From Pomphorhynchus laevis (lineage: Eukaryota > Acanthocephala > Palaeacanthocephala > Echinorhynchida > Pomphorhynchidae): a DNA stretch of 64,000 nucleotides. Position 1 is the stretch's first letter; every line of letters starts with the position of its first letter. Made by a program: the position numbers and the translations under genes. The stretch lies in assembly GCA_012934845.2 (NCBI GenBank), contig WNNJ02001187.1, positions 124,001 through 188,000 on the forward strand, written 5' to 3'. The notes beneath the pieces were generated by a model, which was given only the letters and a program-made list of their open reading frames with translations, ran no database searches and was not told the DNA's origin. Shown here one piece after another: positions 53,706 to 64,000 of the stretch.

Positions 53706-56567
53706 ACTAGCCCCTATCACCACCACACATGGTTTCCGCCTCGGCCTCCTCAACACTACATCTATTCTCAGTAAATCCGATCTCATCCTCAACCTATTCA
53801 CCAAGAAATCCATCGATCTCTTCTGCCTCACCGAATCCTGGCACTCCGATTCTGACGACCTCTCCATCCGCTGTTTGCTCTCTGCTAGTTGCTCACTAGT
53901 CGAATCCGCTTGCCCCCTCAGCAAATCCCCTTCTAAATTCTGCAATCATGGCGGCATTGTCGCATTCGCCCGTCACCCCGCGTCTCTTCGCAAAATCACT
54001 TCCCCTCTCAGTCCTTGCTCTTTCAAACTGCTTACTTGTCGTTCTTCTAACCCGATCACGCTAGATCTCGCCATTGTATACCGTCCTGGTTCATCAGCTC
54101 CTACATCCTTATTTTTTACAAAACTAGCTGACCTCCTGTCTCACTGTTCTTTGTCCTAAATTCCTTCAATCGTTCTTGGCGACTTCAACATCCGCCTCGA
54201 CCACCCCTCTTCCACCAAGTCCATCCAGTTCATCAACATTCTATCCAACTATAACTACAAACCCATCTCCACTGCCCCCACACATATCCTTGGTGGGGCA
54301 CTCAACATCATCGCTGTCCCCGATCATTTTGCTGCCTACACCTCACTGTCTATTTTCGATCGTGGTATATCCGATCACTTTCTCGTCACCTTTGATCTCA
54401 CTCAAACCACACCCCCTCACACACCTACAATCCTACGTCGCTATTAAAGTAATCTTGACATCTCCTTTTTCGTTCTGCCTTACTCAAATCGTCTCTATCC
54501 TATACCCACAATAACATATTCATCTCCTCACGATCTCGCCTTTCTTTTCGACTCTGAACTCACATCCACTCTCGATATTCTCTTGCCCTTCAAGTCTCAC
54601 CCACACCGTCGCTTGCACCGTGCCCCATGGTTTGACATCCAATGCCTACTCTCAAAGCGTCGACTCCGCCATGCTTTTCGAGTCTATCACCGCTCTCTCA
54701 GACGTGATTTCCGCTCGATCACTCCGTCTTTCCGTGATTCCTATCTTGCTCTTCGCCGGTCTCATCTCAACCTACTACGTACCAAATGCAACTCCTTCTG
54801 GCAGCATAAAATCATCACTTCATTCAACTCTAAGACTCTATGGCATACTTTTAACTCAATCCTTGCTCGCTCCTCTTCGCCGTGCAACATCAATGCTAAT
54901 GATTATTCGTCATTTCTCCAGACTAAAGTATCCACGCTGCTCTCTCACACCCCGGTCTCCATCCTATCCCACTCTGCCCAGTCTACACTCATCCTTCCGG
55001 AACTCTTTCATCTTCTCCCTGTATCACCTACAGAAGTATCATCTGTCCTCATGTCCTTGCCCAACAAAACCTCACCTGCCGATCCCCTGCCTACCCACAT
55101 ATTAAAATCTATATGCTCATCGATATCCCCATTTCTCACAACCTTGTTTAACTCGTCCATCCGCAGTCGTATCTTCCCTTCACACTGGAAATCCGCAATC
55201 GTTCGTCCCCTCCTTAAGAAACAATCGCTCGACCCCTCCCTTCCTTCTAGCTATCGCCCCATTTCACTACTCCCTACTCTTTCAAAGCTCTTAGAACGCC
55301 TCATCTTAATACAAATCAACGCTTATCTCTCCTCATCCAATCTGTACCCTCCTTTTCAATCCGCTTTCCGCTCTAATCACTCCACAGAAATCGCCTGCAT
55401 GAAAGTTTACAACGACTTACTCATTTCTCGAGACAAGGCTCTATATAGTGTTCTCATCTCCCTCGACCTCTCCTCCGCCTTCGACATTGTCGACCACTCC
55501 GTCCTCCTTTCTCGCCTTCGTTATGATTACGGCTTTTCTTCTTCCTCCGTAGCATGGTTTGCCTCATATCTATCCGACCGTTCCTTTCGCGTCTGTTCTA
55601 ATTCATCATCCTCCCCTCCCATCCCTATTTTTTGCGGGGTCCCACAAGGTTCAGTCCTAGGTCCCCTGCTTTTCTCTCTTCTGCTTGGCGATCTCTCTCC
55701 GTTTATCAAACCTTTCTCCTTTAACGTCATGCAATACGCCGATCACACCCTCATATATGCTTATGCATCCGCAATCGCATACACAATATCGGCATTCCTG
55801 CCTCGAACTGTCTTTCTTATATCTACGAACGTCTCTCCAATCTCCATCTAGTTCTGAACTCTGACAAGTCCAAAATACTGTGGATCCTTCCCCGTAAACC
55901 AAGCATATCTCCTCCCATTGTATCTTTTGCCTCATCGATCATCCCTATAGTCCACAATCTCACTTTCTTAGGCTTCCATTTCGATGATCACCTTTCCCTT
56001 AAACCCTTCGTCCGTGACAAGGTCCGCTCGTCTAACTTAATTCTTCGTGACATCCGCCGTATCCGCCCCCTTATCGACTTCCGTTCTTGTATGTCTCTTC
56101 TTTCATCGCTTCTTTTCCCTAAAATCGATTACTGCCTTAGCCTTTTCGCCAATTCTCCAAAATCCATCATCCTACCCCTACAACGAATAATCAACACCGC
56201 CGTTCGAGTGCTCTTTCGTCTCCGTCGCTTCGACCACACATCCACATATCTTGCCTTAACTCTCCTGGCCAACCATCCACATCCGCATCAAAATCCGCCT
56301 TCTTCTCGTAACTTTTCGTCTCATCGCTGTAGGCTTTCCATCGTTCATCAACCTTCCTTTCTTAGAAGACACTCGCCCCACCCGCTATCGCTGCGTTCCC
56401 GTCGTACCCTCTTACTCCACGTTCCTAATTACTCCAACAACTATGATCTTCGATCCTTCATCGTCGCCACCTCACTCGCCTGGAATCCACTCCCTCTCGA
56501 CGTCCGCCGCGCTTTCTCCTTTATCACATTCAAACACCTCCTCCGATCACAACTTCTCGACACATGA
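53691..56567 (+). pseudogene. D5 ORF2: APE endonuclease-RT
   Basis: Endonuclease: FRLGLLNTTSILSKSDLIL, CLTESWHSDSDDL, AIVYRPGSS; a TAA at 54158 interrupts just before VLGDFNIRLDHP. The frame then continues to SDHFLVTF and stops near 54445. RT (54583-55851): APWFDIQCLLSKRRLRHAFR, IVRPLLKKQS, SYRPISLLPTLSKLLERLIL, SLDLSSAFDIVDHSVLL, CGVPQGSVLGPLLFSLLLGD, and YADHTLIY, where the second Asp of YADD is His as in D4. The 56091-56567 piece has PKIDYCLSLFANSPKSIILP. The altered catalytic box means this copy's RT would be inactive even if repaired. Confidence 0.85.
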
Positions 56568-56689
56568 TTTAAATTTTTGTTTTGTTGTGGTCATGTAAGC
56601 GTGCACTGGCACGCATTTGCAACGTTAAAATTACAATTACAATTGGATTACAATTGGATTAAAATTTACACACATAGCTACAATTACAT

Positions 56690-58548
56690 ATGGGCGGAAA
56701 CAAGAAGTATACAGAAAAGAAGAAAAGAGAATGGATTCAACTCGAGGTGGTGTGTGATACTCCAGGTTGTGAGGTTTATAAATGTCAGGATAAACGAAGA
56801 GCTGCAATATAAGGATCGATCGTTTTTATGTGGTTTTCGTAATGCTGACTATCGTAAGACCAGTGCTGAGAATAAGTCGGATATAGCCTTGCTCAGTGAC
56901 AGTACAAATGCGGATCTAGTTCCTGCTTGTGAAGTGAATGCAGATCGTATTTCTCATGAGATTACCTCGAACGGACTAAACAATACGCCTCAGAATGGAA
57001 GTTCAGTTATTGTATGATCATTGACACTGACCCGTACTTGGAAAAGAGGATATAAAAAATCTATCACTATTACTAGACAGTTCTCAATAGAAAAGGCGCA
57101 AGATACCTGTTTTAAAACTACGCGTTCTCAAACGTCTCTTAACAAAATGCGAGTGGCGACCTGCGCCATTGTCATGCTAGCACAGTTGCGATACTGACGG
57201 ATTCATCGAATTCGAGGCATAATATAATTCACGATTCACCCTATAATGTGCAAATTGTTGACACCAATGATAATTACGGACATTTAATGACGTCCAGCTT
57301 GGTCGCATCTTCAAGCAACATATCTCCAGCTAGTAGTCATATAGCAACGAACTCTAGTCCTATCAAGCTTAGTGATTTTCTCAACGAAAAATCGGTTGAG
57401 CAGATTCGGCATCATTATGATAGGATATATAACATGGTATTCATTAAACTTCCTGAGTCCAATGTAGCAAATTCACAGAACCGTATAGATTATGACGTGT
57501 CTAATCTACGTAAGGCATTCTCGCACCTATTGCATGAAGGTGATGAAGAGTTAGCATCAGCTATCAACGTAAAGAAGCTATGTTGGCTTGGTAATGAGAA
57601 ACCAACGTGTCATCTCGCCAAATACAAAACATCATGCATAATTCGATCAGAATCTGAAACTGATGTTAAGTGTACGATATCGCTTGTGGAAGTTATTTCG
57701 CTCGCTCCGGCACATTACCAACGTTTATAGACATTTTAGAACCGTTTGTACTCACATGAAGATATCCAAACGCGAGAGATTCGTATCAGCAACCATCGAA
57801 AAAGTAAATTGCAGCTCCAAGCTATTTTGGTCCTATGCTCGGCGAACTAGAACTCTTAATACCGCAATCAAACGTGCACTCAGAGAACGACCTGGTTACA
57901 GCTGAAACTGATATAGCTGATACTCTCGCATCATCGTTCTCAATTACATTATCACATCTTACTTCTTACTTAAAATGGTACGGCTGCCCTATTCCTGAGC
58001 ATACTAATTTCCGGCCAATATACGCTACTGAAATTCAAGAGTATCTTGCCAATGTTCGTCCTTTTAATGCGGCTGGCCCCGACGACATTTTGTCATTCCT
58101 GCTCAAAGTATTGTCGAGTTACTTGACCTATCTTCTTGCTGAGATTTTTGCTAAAATTTTGGCCACTGGAAGTGTGCCAGAAGGATGGAAAACAGCGATT
58201 GTTGCTCCTATTCCCAAAAAATTCATTGCATTATTATGTAGTGATTACAGACCAACTCTCGTCCGCCCAGCACGGTTTTTGTCACGGTCGGTCGTGAAAT
58301 GTGGACCCAATCGTTGAGTGTTGGCAGCTCGGTCGATATAATCTTTATTGATTTCTCGAAAGCCTTCGACCGGGTCCCACATAAGAGCCTTATCAGCTTG
58401 TTAGCTCACTACGATGTTTCTACAACATTGCACAATTGGATTCGTGATTTTCTTTGCAACAGATCATTTCGAGTGAGGATTGGCAGTAGCATATCTTTTG
58501 CTATGCCTGTTAATTGTGGCGTTGTCCAAGGTAAAGTCCTTGGTCCCT
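56690..58548 (+). pseudogene. A3: A element with internal deletions
   Basis: ORF1 start MGGNKKYTEKKKREWIQLEV (56691) with VCDTPGCEVYKC, frameshifted; ORF1 middle IRHHYDRIYNMVFIKLPESN and HEGDEELASAINVKKLCWLG (57248-57600). At about 57610 it jumps directly to the ORF2 linker (LWKLFRSL, FVSATIEKVNCSSKLFWSYA), deleting roughly 1.2 kb compared with A1, including the whole endonuclease. RT: AGPDDILSFLLKVL, IFIDFSKAFDRVPHKSLISL and GVVQGKVLGP, where it ends abruptly. Further small deletions occur near 58250. Confidence 0.75.
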
Positions 58549-58740
58549 GGTGGGCTCAGATACCCCTGGACCTGAGGCCGTAAAGAAGAAGTGGATTGAA
58601 GAAGACTACTATGACGAATTTAAGATTATGCTTGATTTTCGACTTATTGACTTGTTTTGTTGTTAATTATGTCTTCATTTAACTCTTTTGTATTTTAAGA
58701 AAACCTTTATTTATAAATGGTTAAAAGAAATGTGTTCTCC
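58549..58740 (+). repeat. G-type 3' tail fused to A3
   Basis: Immediately after the A3 RT box GKVLGP, the sequence GGGCTCAGATACCCCTGGA, GAGGCCGTAAAG and AAGAAGAC follows the G 3' UTR at 50560-50620 (GGGCTCAGATCTCCATGGAT, GAGGCCATAA, GAAGAAGAC). An A 5' part and a G-like 3' part are thus joined. 58740-58930 has nothing recognised. Confidence 0.65.
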
Positions 58741-58980
58741 TAATATAAGCAACTAATGCATTGAATGCGGTAAACAGCCAACTATCTTAAGCAAATATCT
58801 CGAAACTGCACCCTGTCAGTTGTTTTATCTAGCACATAAAAAACAGCATCTTTACTTGTTGCCGTAAATTGCATTATATCCAAAGGATAGAATTCATAAA
58901 GTAATAAAATAAGTTTGAGAGATTAATATACACAAACGTCTAAATACAATCTAATATACATACATTCTTACAACGGATTT

Positions 58981-59451
58981 ATGCGAGTACAATGCTACGT
59001 ATGCTGCCGGAATTTTATGCCTGTGACAAGTAGACTCGTTCGGCAGCACGGTCGAGGCTCAACTTGCCCTGGCTCCGGCAAGCCTCCAACGATTCACAAA
59101 CTAAATACAGCAGCTGCCTACTCCAATGGCAATCCAAACGCTTTCCCAAGCCTCCAAAGTTCGTTATCGAGCATGGAACTACTTTGCGAGAACGTACGTC
59201 TGGTTCGGCGAATACAACGTGCAGCGAGGCCCACAATAGCAACCAAGCTTGTCGAACTAATAAATGCTGTCGACGCTTGCCCGCTAAACAATAATCCATG
59301 GATACAACTACTCGGATTCGCGAAATCAGTCTTGCGCGTGCCACTAACGAACAGGGGTAACACTACTGTGTCGCTAGGGTCGACGTTAAAGTCAGCATGC
59401 ATGTCGTACGGTCCAGGGGGTAATCACAACAACCAGTACACCAAGAACTAA
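58981..59451 (+). pseudogene. H N-terminal zinc-finger protein part
   Basis: 156 residues: MRVQCYVCCRNFMPVTSRLV and RQHGRGSTCPGSGKPP. Cys5/8, His23 and Cys29 with the CPGSG end are typical of the finger opening a class of invertebrate RT polyproteins. Then a linker (PTIATKLVELINAVDACPLN, WIQLLGFAKSVLRVP). The frame breaks near 59450 and RT follows. Confidence 0.6.
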
Positions 59452-59500
59452 ACCTGTATAACGCCGGGTAGATCAACTTCGAAACAAGGTTTATAAAAAG

Positions 59501-61110
59501 TTGGAGGATAGTGATATTCGTGGAGCGGTACGACTGCTTGCCGATAACAACCAGCTGTTGAGTGCGGACGAGCAGACTATCGAGCTTTTGCGTCGCAAAC
59601 ATCCAGAACGGCGGTTTCTTTATAATAAAAGCTGCGCACGTCCGCGGTCAAATCTCGATTTAGGTCCACTTATTTCGGGTCCTTCTGTCTTGTCGGCTCT
59701 CCAGTCATTTCCACCGTCTTCTGCTGGGGGCGCTGATGGCTTGAGTCCTTCTCATCTACGTGACCTGGTTCGAGTCGTTCGAGTGGTGTCGCAGGAGACA
59801 TACTACTGAAATCTATTTGTGAGCTAACAAGTAACATCCTTGCGGGTAAAGTGGCAACCTCGATCAGGCCTATATTATGCGGAGCAAGCTTCTGGTTTTC
59901 GTAAAAAGGTACGGTGGAGTCAGGCCTATACCTGTTGGGTGTACCTTCCGCAGGCTAGCTGCTAAGGCGGCTTGCAGATTTGCTACCGAGAGAGTGGTTG
60001 ACATGCTTCTTCCAAATCAACTTGGCGTCGGTGTGCCTGGTTGTGTCGAGGCCGCAATTCATGCAGCGAGATGTTTTGCAGAACACGGTTTGGTAGGCAA
60101 TTCAGCGATGGTAAAGTTAGACTTTGAAAATGCCTTTAACTCAATCAGCAGAGGCGCAGTCCTTCAAGTTGTGAAGAAGGAAATCCCGGGGATCCAGGAC
60201 TTCGTGGAAATGTGCTACGATTACCCAAGCACACTTCTCTTCGAGGACAATGTGACTGATTCAAAAGAGGGAGTACAACAAGGGGATCCTTTCGGTCCTC
60301 TCCTGTTCTCACTTACCATAAACAGTCTGACCCACAGCCTTTTGTCACCATTAGCTGTTTGGTATCTGGATGACCGCTGCATAGGGGAGAAGTTTCCACT
60401 CTAATCAATGATATCGAACACATTCAAACTCAAGGAGCAAAAATTGGATTGTTTTTACGACCAGACAAATGCTAAGTGATTTCTAAAAGCGGTACCTATA
60501 TTCAACCTCTACTTGATATAATGCCAAACGGAAAAGTCTGTGATGTGTCATCCGCGGACTTGCTAGGCGCTCCGCTTTGCGCCGGATTTCACCTCGATAT
60601 GTTCTTGGAATCTGCTATCACACAACTTCAGCAGGTAGGCCCAAAGCTCTTAAAACTTGCGAAGCACGACGCCTTTTTTATACTTCGACATTGTTTGACG
60701 CTGCCAAAGATCAACTTCCTTTTACGCTCCGCACCGTGTTACACAAGCGGCCTCGTGAAAGCCTTCGACGTGGAAGTTTGCAGTTCTCTGGAGGAAATCC
60801 TTAACCTCAGGCTCTCTGACATAGCCTGGCGTCAAGCCTCACTACCTGTTAAAATGAGTGGACTGAGTGTGTTGCGTGTGGGAGAGTTATCTATACCGGC
60901 CCTTGTTCATCTGTTTCGCGCACGAAAGACTTAAGTGCGCTATTAATCCCAGAGCATTTGGCAAATCGCTTAGGCACTAGTGACTTTAACTACCGAACGG
61001 CGTCAGAAAGTTGGACAACTAAATTCGACCTGACTGTTCCAACGGATACAACCTTGCAAAAACGTAGGACAGCCCCATTGTTTGAGAAGGAATTCCGACA
61101 CCTGCCAACT
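59501..61110 (+). pseudogene. H reverse transcriptase
   Basis: Pieces: FPPSSAGGADGLSPSHLRDL (59501-59809); GGVRPIPVGCTFRRLAAKAA, VKLDFENAFNSISRGAVLQV, EGVQQGDPFGPLLFSLTINS, VWYLDDRCIGE (59877-60404); PNGKVCDVSSADLLGAPLCA, LPVKMSGLSVLRVGELSIPA (60476-60934); and PTDTTLQKRRTAPLFEKEFR near 61100. Catalytic LDFENAF and YLDD are intact; QGDPFGPLLF is as in the family. Two frameshifts and one stop. The restriction-like endonuclease normally C-terminal in this type is absent. The RT is distantly similar to E. Confidence 0.7.
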
Positions 61111-61129
61111 TAACGATACTGAAATATCA

Positions 61130-61250
61130 CAAACTATACAATTTTTTTTCTGTAAAGTAATCTGAATATATTACTATATATAGTAATATATTATATATAG
61201 TAATATATTATATATTATATATTTAATATAATTTATAAGGTAATTCGTAT
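61130..61250. repeat. AT-rich TATATAGTAATATATTA repeat
   Basis: Short reiterations of TATATAGTAATATATTA after the H truncation. 61250-62280 is AT-rich with nothing recognised. Confidence 0.6.
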
Positions 61251-62340
61251 AATTCATATAATTCATTAATATACAATTCATAAAGCGAATCTATTAGCGA
61301 TGTATGCCTTTACCGCTGTTTCGCTTCCTCTAATTGAAATATCAGTGAAAAATGTTCAACGAATTCTGCGTAAGTGGCACGCCAATGACGTGATTTGTCA
61401 GAGAAAGTGAATACTTGTTGAAAGTTTGGAAGATGTTTTTGGTTAAAGGACTAAAATGTTGATTTTTTATCAGTGAATAAATGTAAATTGCTGTTAAACC
61501 ACAGTAACTTCTGCTAATCCCATAAGCATTTCGATAAATTCGGTATTCAAATAGTAGTCGATGGTGTTGAAGTACTTGGTAGTCCAGTTCGAACGATCTA
61601 CTTTACTGGACAGTTCGTAATGGAAAAATTAGCAAAGTAGACTTAAGTATCCACTATAGTATCCACTATTTTAATGCTTTAATTTATTCAATACAATACA
61701 GATGGATTTATTTTTAGATAACATACGAGTGTTAACCTTCATATTCAAACATTTGCATGATAAAATATTCGATTATAAATACTAAACCCACAATCTTCTT
61801 CCATTTCAAATATATAGTTATTACAGGAACGGAGAAGAAAATATCCTTTATTTGATAAAAATTCTATATTTCGATAGCTCCTGCTATCAGCATCAGGATT
61901 ACAAAAAAATGTTTCACAATTTGTTTCCCCCGTTGATTTTGAAAATGCTTATATTTTATCATTTGAAAGTAATTTGTTATTTCGCATTATTCTAGAAGCG
62001 TATTTTATTAAAAAGAACCTAATTTAATACTTAATAATAAATCCGATTACAACCTTAAATTAAATTATAATTTATTATTTCAATAAAATAAGACCTTAAA
62101 ATAAGTCTTGGGTATTGAAACTCTTACACAAATTACAATAACTTCTTTTAAAACACTTCATTTGGGAATGCTTACCGCAAACAAAACAGCGAAGTCACAA
62201 GTTACAAATACTAGTCAAACATTATAAACCTTGAGAAAGTTGTCAATCTAACACTTATCAGGAGTTTAAACTATCCTGATACCCATTAACTACTTACAAG
62301 TAGCATAATTTTGAGTTGCATTTCTTTGAATTCTTACAAA

Positions 62341-62415
62341 CTACGATTACTACGATTGCTACGATTACAACGTTTACAACGATTATATCGATTACAACGA
62401 TTACTTCAACGATTA
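62341..62415 (+). repeat. J 5' monomers, ACGATTAC type
   Basis: About eight degenerate copies of a 9-base (CT)ACGATTAC unit. They resemble the CGATTAT core of the B1 14-base monomer. Confidence 0.75.
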
Positions 62416-62609
62416 AAGAATTTAAAATTGTCTTGATTATATAAAGTTCTTACAATTTAAAACTCAAAATTGAAATTTAAATCAAATTCCATTGATACCG
62501 CAATAAACGAAATCTGTTGGTCGGATCCATTATTCAATAACGAATTTTCCGTTTGAAAAATTGATGGAAATTTGAATTCCAGTACTATATCACATTATAT
62601 GACAAAAAT

Positions 62610-63707
62610 ATGACAAAGAAGACCAACAAGCAAGCGAAACACAACAATACAACAAAATCGGTTAGGTACGCAGATAATGAAGTGGTATGTGACTCTCACG
62701 GCTGCACGATATGGACCAAAGTAAGCTTCCCCTCAGACAGTTCTCAAACAATGACGAGTCGCAATTTCTATTGTGGTTTCTGTGCAGCTCTTGCAATTGC
62801 AAATTTAAATAAGACTATTAACGATCTACGCTCACTAACCGAATACACTGATAAACCATTACGATCAGATATCCCTTATACATGTGAAGTATTCGAGCAA
62901 GATACAGTACCTTCACTAGACAATGAAATCGCTCCGATCAACATAACGGCAACATCTGATACTTCAACATTCCGGAAATCTACCCCTACTCGAGTTTGGA
63001 CACGAGGACATGCAAGATCGCGAATCGTAAAGGCAACAACCCTTGAAACTTCCTTATCTAACCTTAAATCCGATTTCCTGGATTCGTCAAATCTAGAGAA
63101 TTCCATCATTTCTCACAAGGATACACAGAAACAAACATTCCATATCACTCAGAAAACACATCCAAGGCCGGAAACAAACACAGAAGCACCACATCACACA
63201 GCACTCCCAACTTTTTATTGTCCTCAAACAACCCATAGTCTATATAAAATGGATGGAACACTAAAACAAATGATAAATCATACCAAATCCACTGTAAACA
63301 ACACTGATAACCCCAATATACCTATTCTATCTGAGCCTAAACGACATAAACGCCGAACATTCGATCGGGATAAATGTTTTATCATTGTAAATTTAAATGA
63401 ATCACCGAGTCCAAACAGTCTCATCCGGATTAAACATGATGTTGATTCAGTAAAGCAAGTTCTTTCAACTGTTCTCCCAACAGAAATATCAGTCGAACAA
63501 AATAGACAGGTAATACACCTCTTTCGCATTGGGAAGAAACAAGATGGTACCAAACCAAGGCTTTTGAAAGTTGTTGTTGATAGCCCCGAGACTAGTAAGC
63601 AAATCATCAAGAATTCCTTTAAGTTAAGGGGCTCCAGTATCAGACTTCTACCTGACCTCAGCACTGAAGATAGAAACAGATTGAAATCTGTAAGGAACGA
63701 GCTTTAA
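62610..63707 (+). CDS. J ORF1: zinc-finger RNA-binding protein
   Basis: 365 residues from MTKKTNKQAKHNNTTKSVRY, a start matching B1. Finger: EVVCDSHGCTIWTKVSFPSD and NFYCGFCAALA. Linker contains STPTRVWTRGHARSR (A1: STPTRVWKRGHERS). C-terminal block: RTFDRDKCFIIVNLNESPSP, RIKHDVDSVKQVLSTVLPTE, IHLFRIGKKQDGTKPRLLKV, RLLPDLSTEDRNRLKSVRNE. It ends at a TAA (63705-63707) after which the same frame still reads QRFQNGENI, so the natural protein was about 25-40 residues longer: a recent nonsense change. Confidence 0.75.
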   Translation: MTKKTNKQAKHNNTTKSVRYADNEVVCDSHGCTIWTKVSFPSDSSQTMTSRNFYCGFCAALAIANLNKTINDLRSLTEYTDKPLRSDIPYTCEVFEQDTVPSLDNEIAPINITATSDTSTFRKSTPTRVWTRGHARSRIVKATTLETSLSNLKSDFLDSSNLENSIISHKDTQKQTFHITQKTHPRPETNTEAPHHTALPTFYCPQTTHSLYKMDGTLKQMINHTKSTVNNTDNPNIPILSEPKRHKRRTFDRDKCFIIVNLNESPSPNSLIRIKHDVDSVKQVLSTVLPTEISVEQNRQVIHLFRIGKKQDGTKPRLLKVVVDSPETSKQIIKNSFKLRGSSIRLLPDLSTEDRNRLKSVRNEL

Positions 63708-64000
63708 CAAAGATTTCAAAACGGTGAAAATATCTAATTGTTAAAAAAATTTAAGTTGTGCGGCGAATGGTAAATACGCGATTCAGCCTCGGAATCCGTC
63801 TAACCGTTCCATCGATACTCTCCGCCGCACAGATTCGTGCATCCAACACGTAAACATCAATCCCATTTCAACACCAACAGCGACACCTCACCACTGCCGT
63901 TACTTTAAAAATAATATTTCCGTCATGTACTCTAACTGTTTAAGCATGTACAACAAATTCGACGAAATATCGTGTCTTTAATTCAATGAACCCAAACATC

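Larger units (their letters stand above)
52557..56626 (+). mobile_element. D5: full-length D element
   Basis: Leader word AACTACTTACATT (52532), six 16-base monomers (52557-52652), ORF1, ORF2 and the 3' hairpin GCGTGC-ACTG-GCACGC (56599-56614). It is noticeably richer in C on the coding strand than its surroundings, as is D4. Confidence 0.85.
58930..61110 (+). mobile_element. H: zinc finger-RT element, 3' truncated
   Basis: The leader ATACAATCTAATATACATAC (58944-58963) is shared with the A2 leader. A coding region follows in several frames to about 61110, without the endonuclease tail expected for this RT type. Confidence 0.65.
62290..64000 (+). mobile_element. J: A-like element running off the window
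   Basis: Leader AACTACTTACAAG (62288), ACGATTAC monomers, ORF1, then traces of the ORF2 N-terminus near 63925-63980 (MYSNCLSMYNKFDEIS, like YSNLRSLPAQLVEL in A1). The element continues beyond 64000. Confidence 0.7.

Noticed and set aside
61130-61250. Possible centromeric or replication-origin AT satellite
   Set aside because: Too short and irregular; no further copies in the window.

Overview
This is AT-rich eukaryotic, almost certainly metazoan, DNA made mostly of retrotransposon copies, with two single-copy host-type genes. The animal affinity rests on the two host genes: a CNPase-like protein (25167-26381, minus) and a SERINC membrane protein (42141-43376, minus). Both are read as one uninterrupted frame. 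I cannot place the organism further. There are no bacterial operons, Shine-Dalgarno sites, CRISPR arrays or RNA genes that I can support.

I grouped the elements by their own proteins, using working letters only. A (CR1-like, ORF1 zinc finger plus APE-RT ORF2): A1 2142-6456 +, A2 12905-17307 -, A3 56690-58548 +, A4 51880-52400 -, and a relative J from 62290 to the window end. B (CR1-like): full-length B1 36870-41774 + with two intact ORFs, and a remnant at 46030-47340 -. C: 30720-32475 -. D (CR1/L2-like): D0 110-1367 -, D1 18565-22930 -, D2 27040-28465 -, D3 32743-33380 -, D4 33385-34390 +, D5 52557-56626 +. E (CXC zinc domain, RT, zinc knuckle, restriction-like endonuclease): 6600-10975, 23019-24200, 24330-24560, 26800-27000, 28635-30730 and 44618-45960. 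F: 11040-12905 and 17310-18500 -, split by A2. G: 47720-50820 + with a second tail at 51196-51285. H (C2H2-like zinc finger plus RT): 58930-61110 +. Minor pieces are an RTE-type RT tail (34564-35204 +) and Penelope-like fragments (35870-36445).

Layout: 0-2.1 kb D0 and debris; 2.1-6.5 A1; 6.6-11 E pieces; 11-18.5 F with A2 inserted; 18.5-23 D1; 23-24.9 E and RT scraps; 25.2-26.4 CNPase; 26.8-32.5 E, D2, E4 and C; 32.7-34.4 inverted D3/D4; 34.5-36.5 RTE and Penelope scraps; 36.9-41.8 B1; 42.1-43.4 SERINC; 43.5-44.2 hairpin cluster; 44.6-47.4 E5 and B2; 47.7-51.3 G; 51.9-58.7 A4, D5 and A3; 58.9-61.1 H; 62.3-64 J, which runs off the end.

The most notable patterns are these. (1) Families with unrelated ORFs share 5' leader words (ACTACTTACAA and AATAACATACAA) around short tandem monomers. 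(2) Many perfect short palindromes sit at breaks inside decayed elements, twice together with a tandem duplication, which looks like fold-back template switching. (3) D elements end in a small 3' hairpin that shows a compensatory pair change. (4) An A element is fused to a G 3' tail. (5) The E family has an unusual domain order. B1 is the only element that looks capable of autonomous activity.
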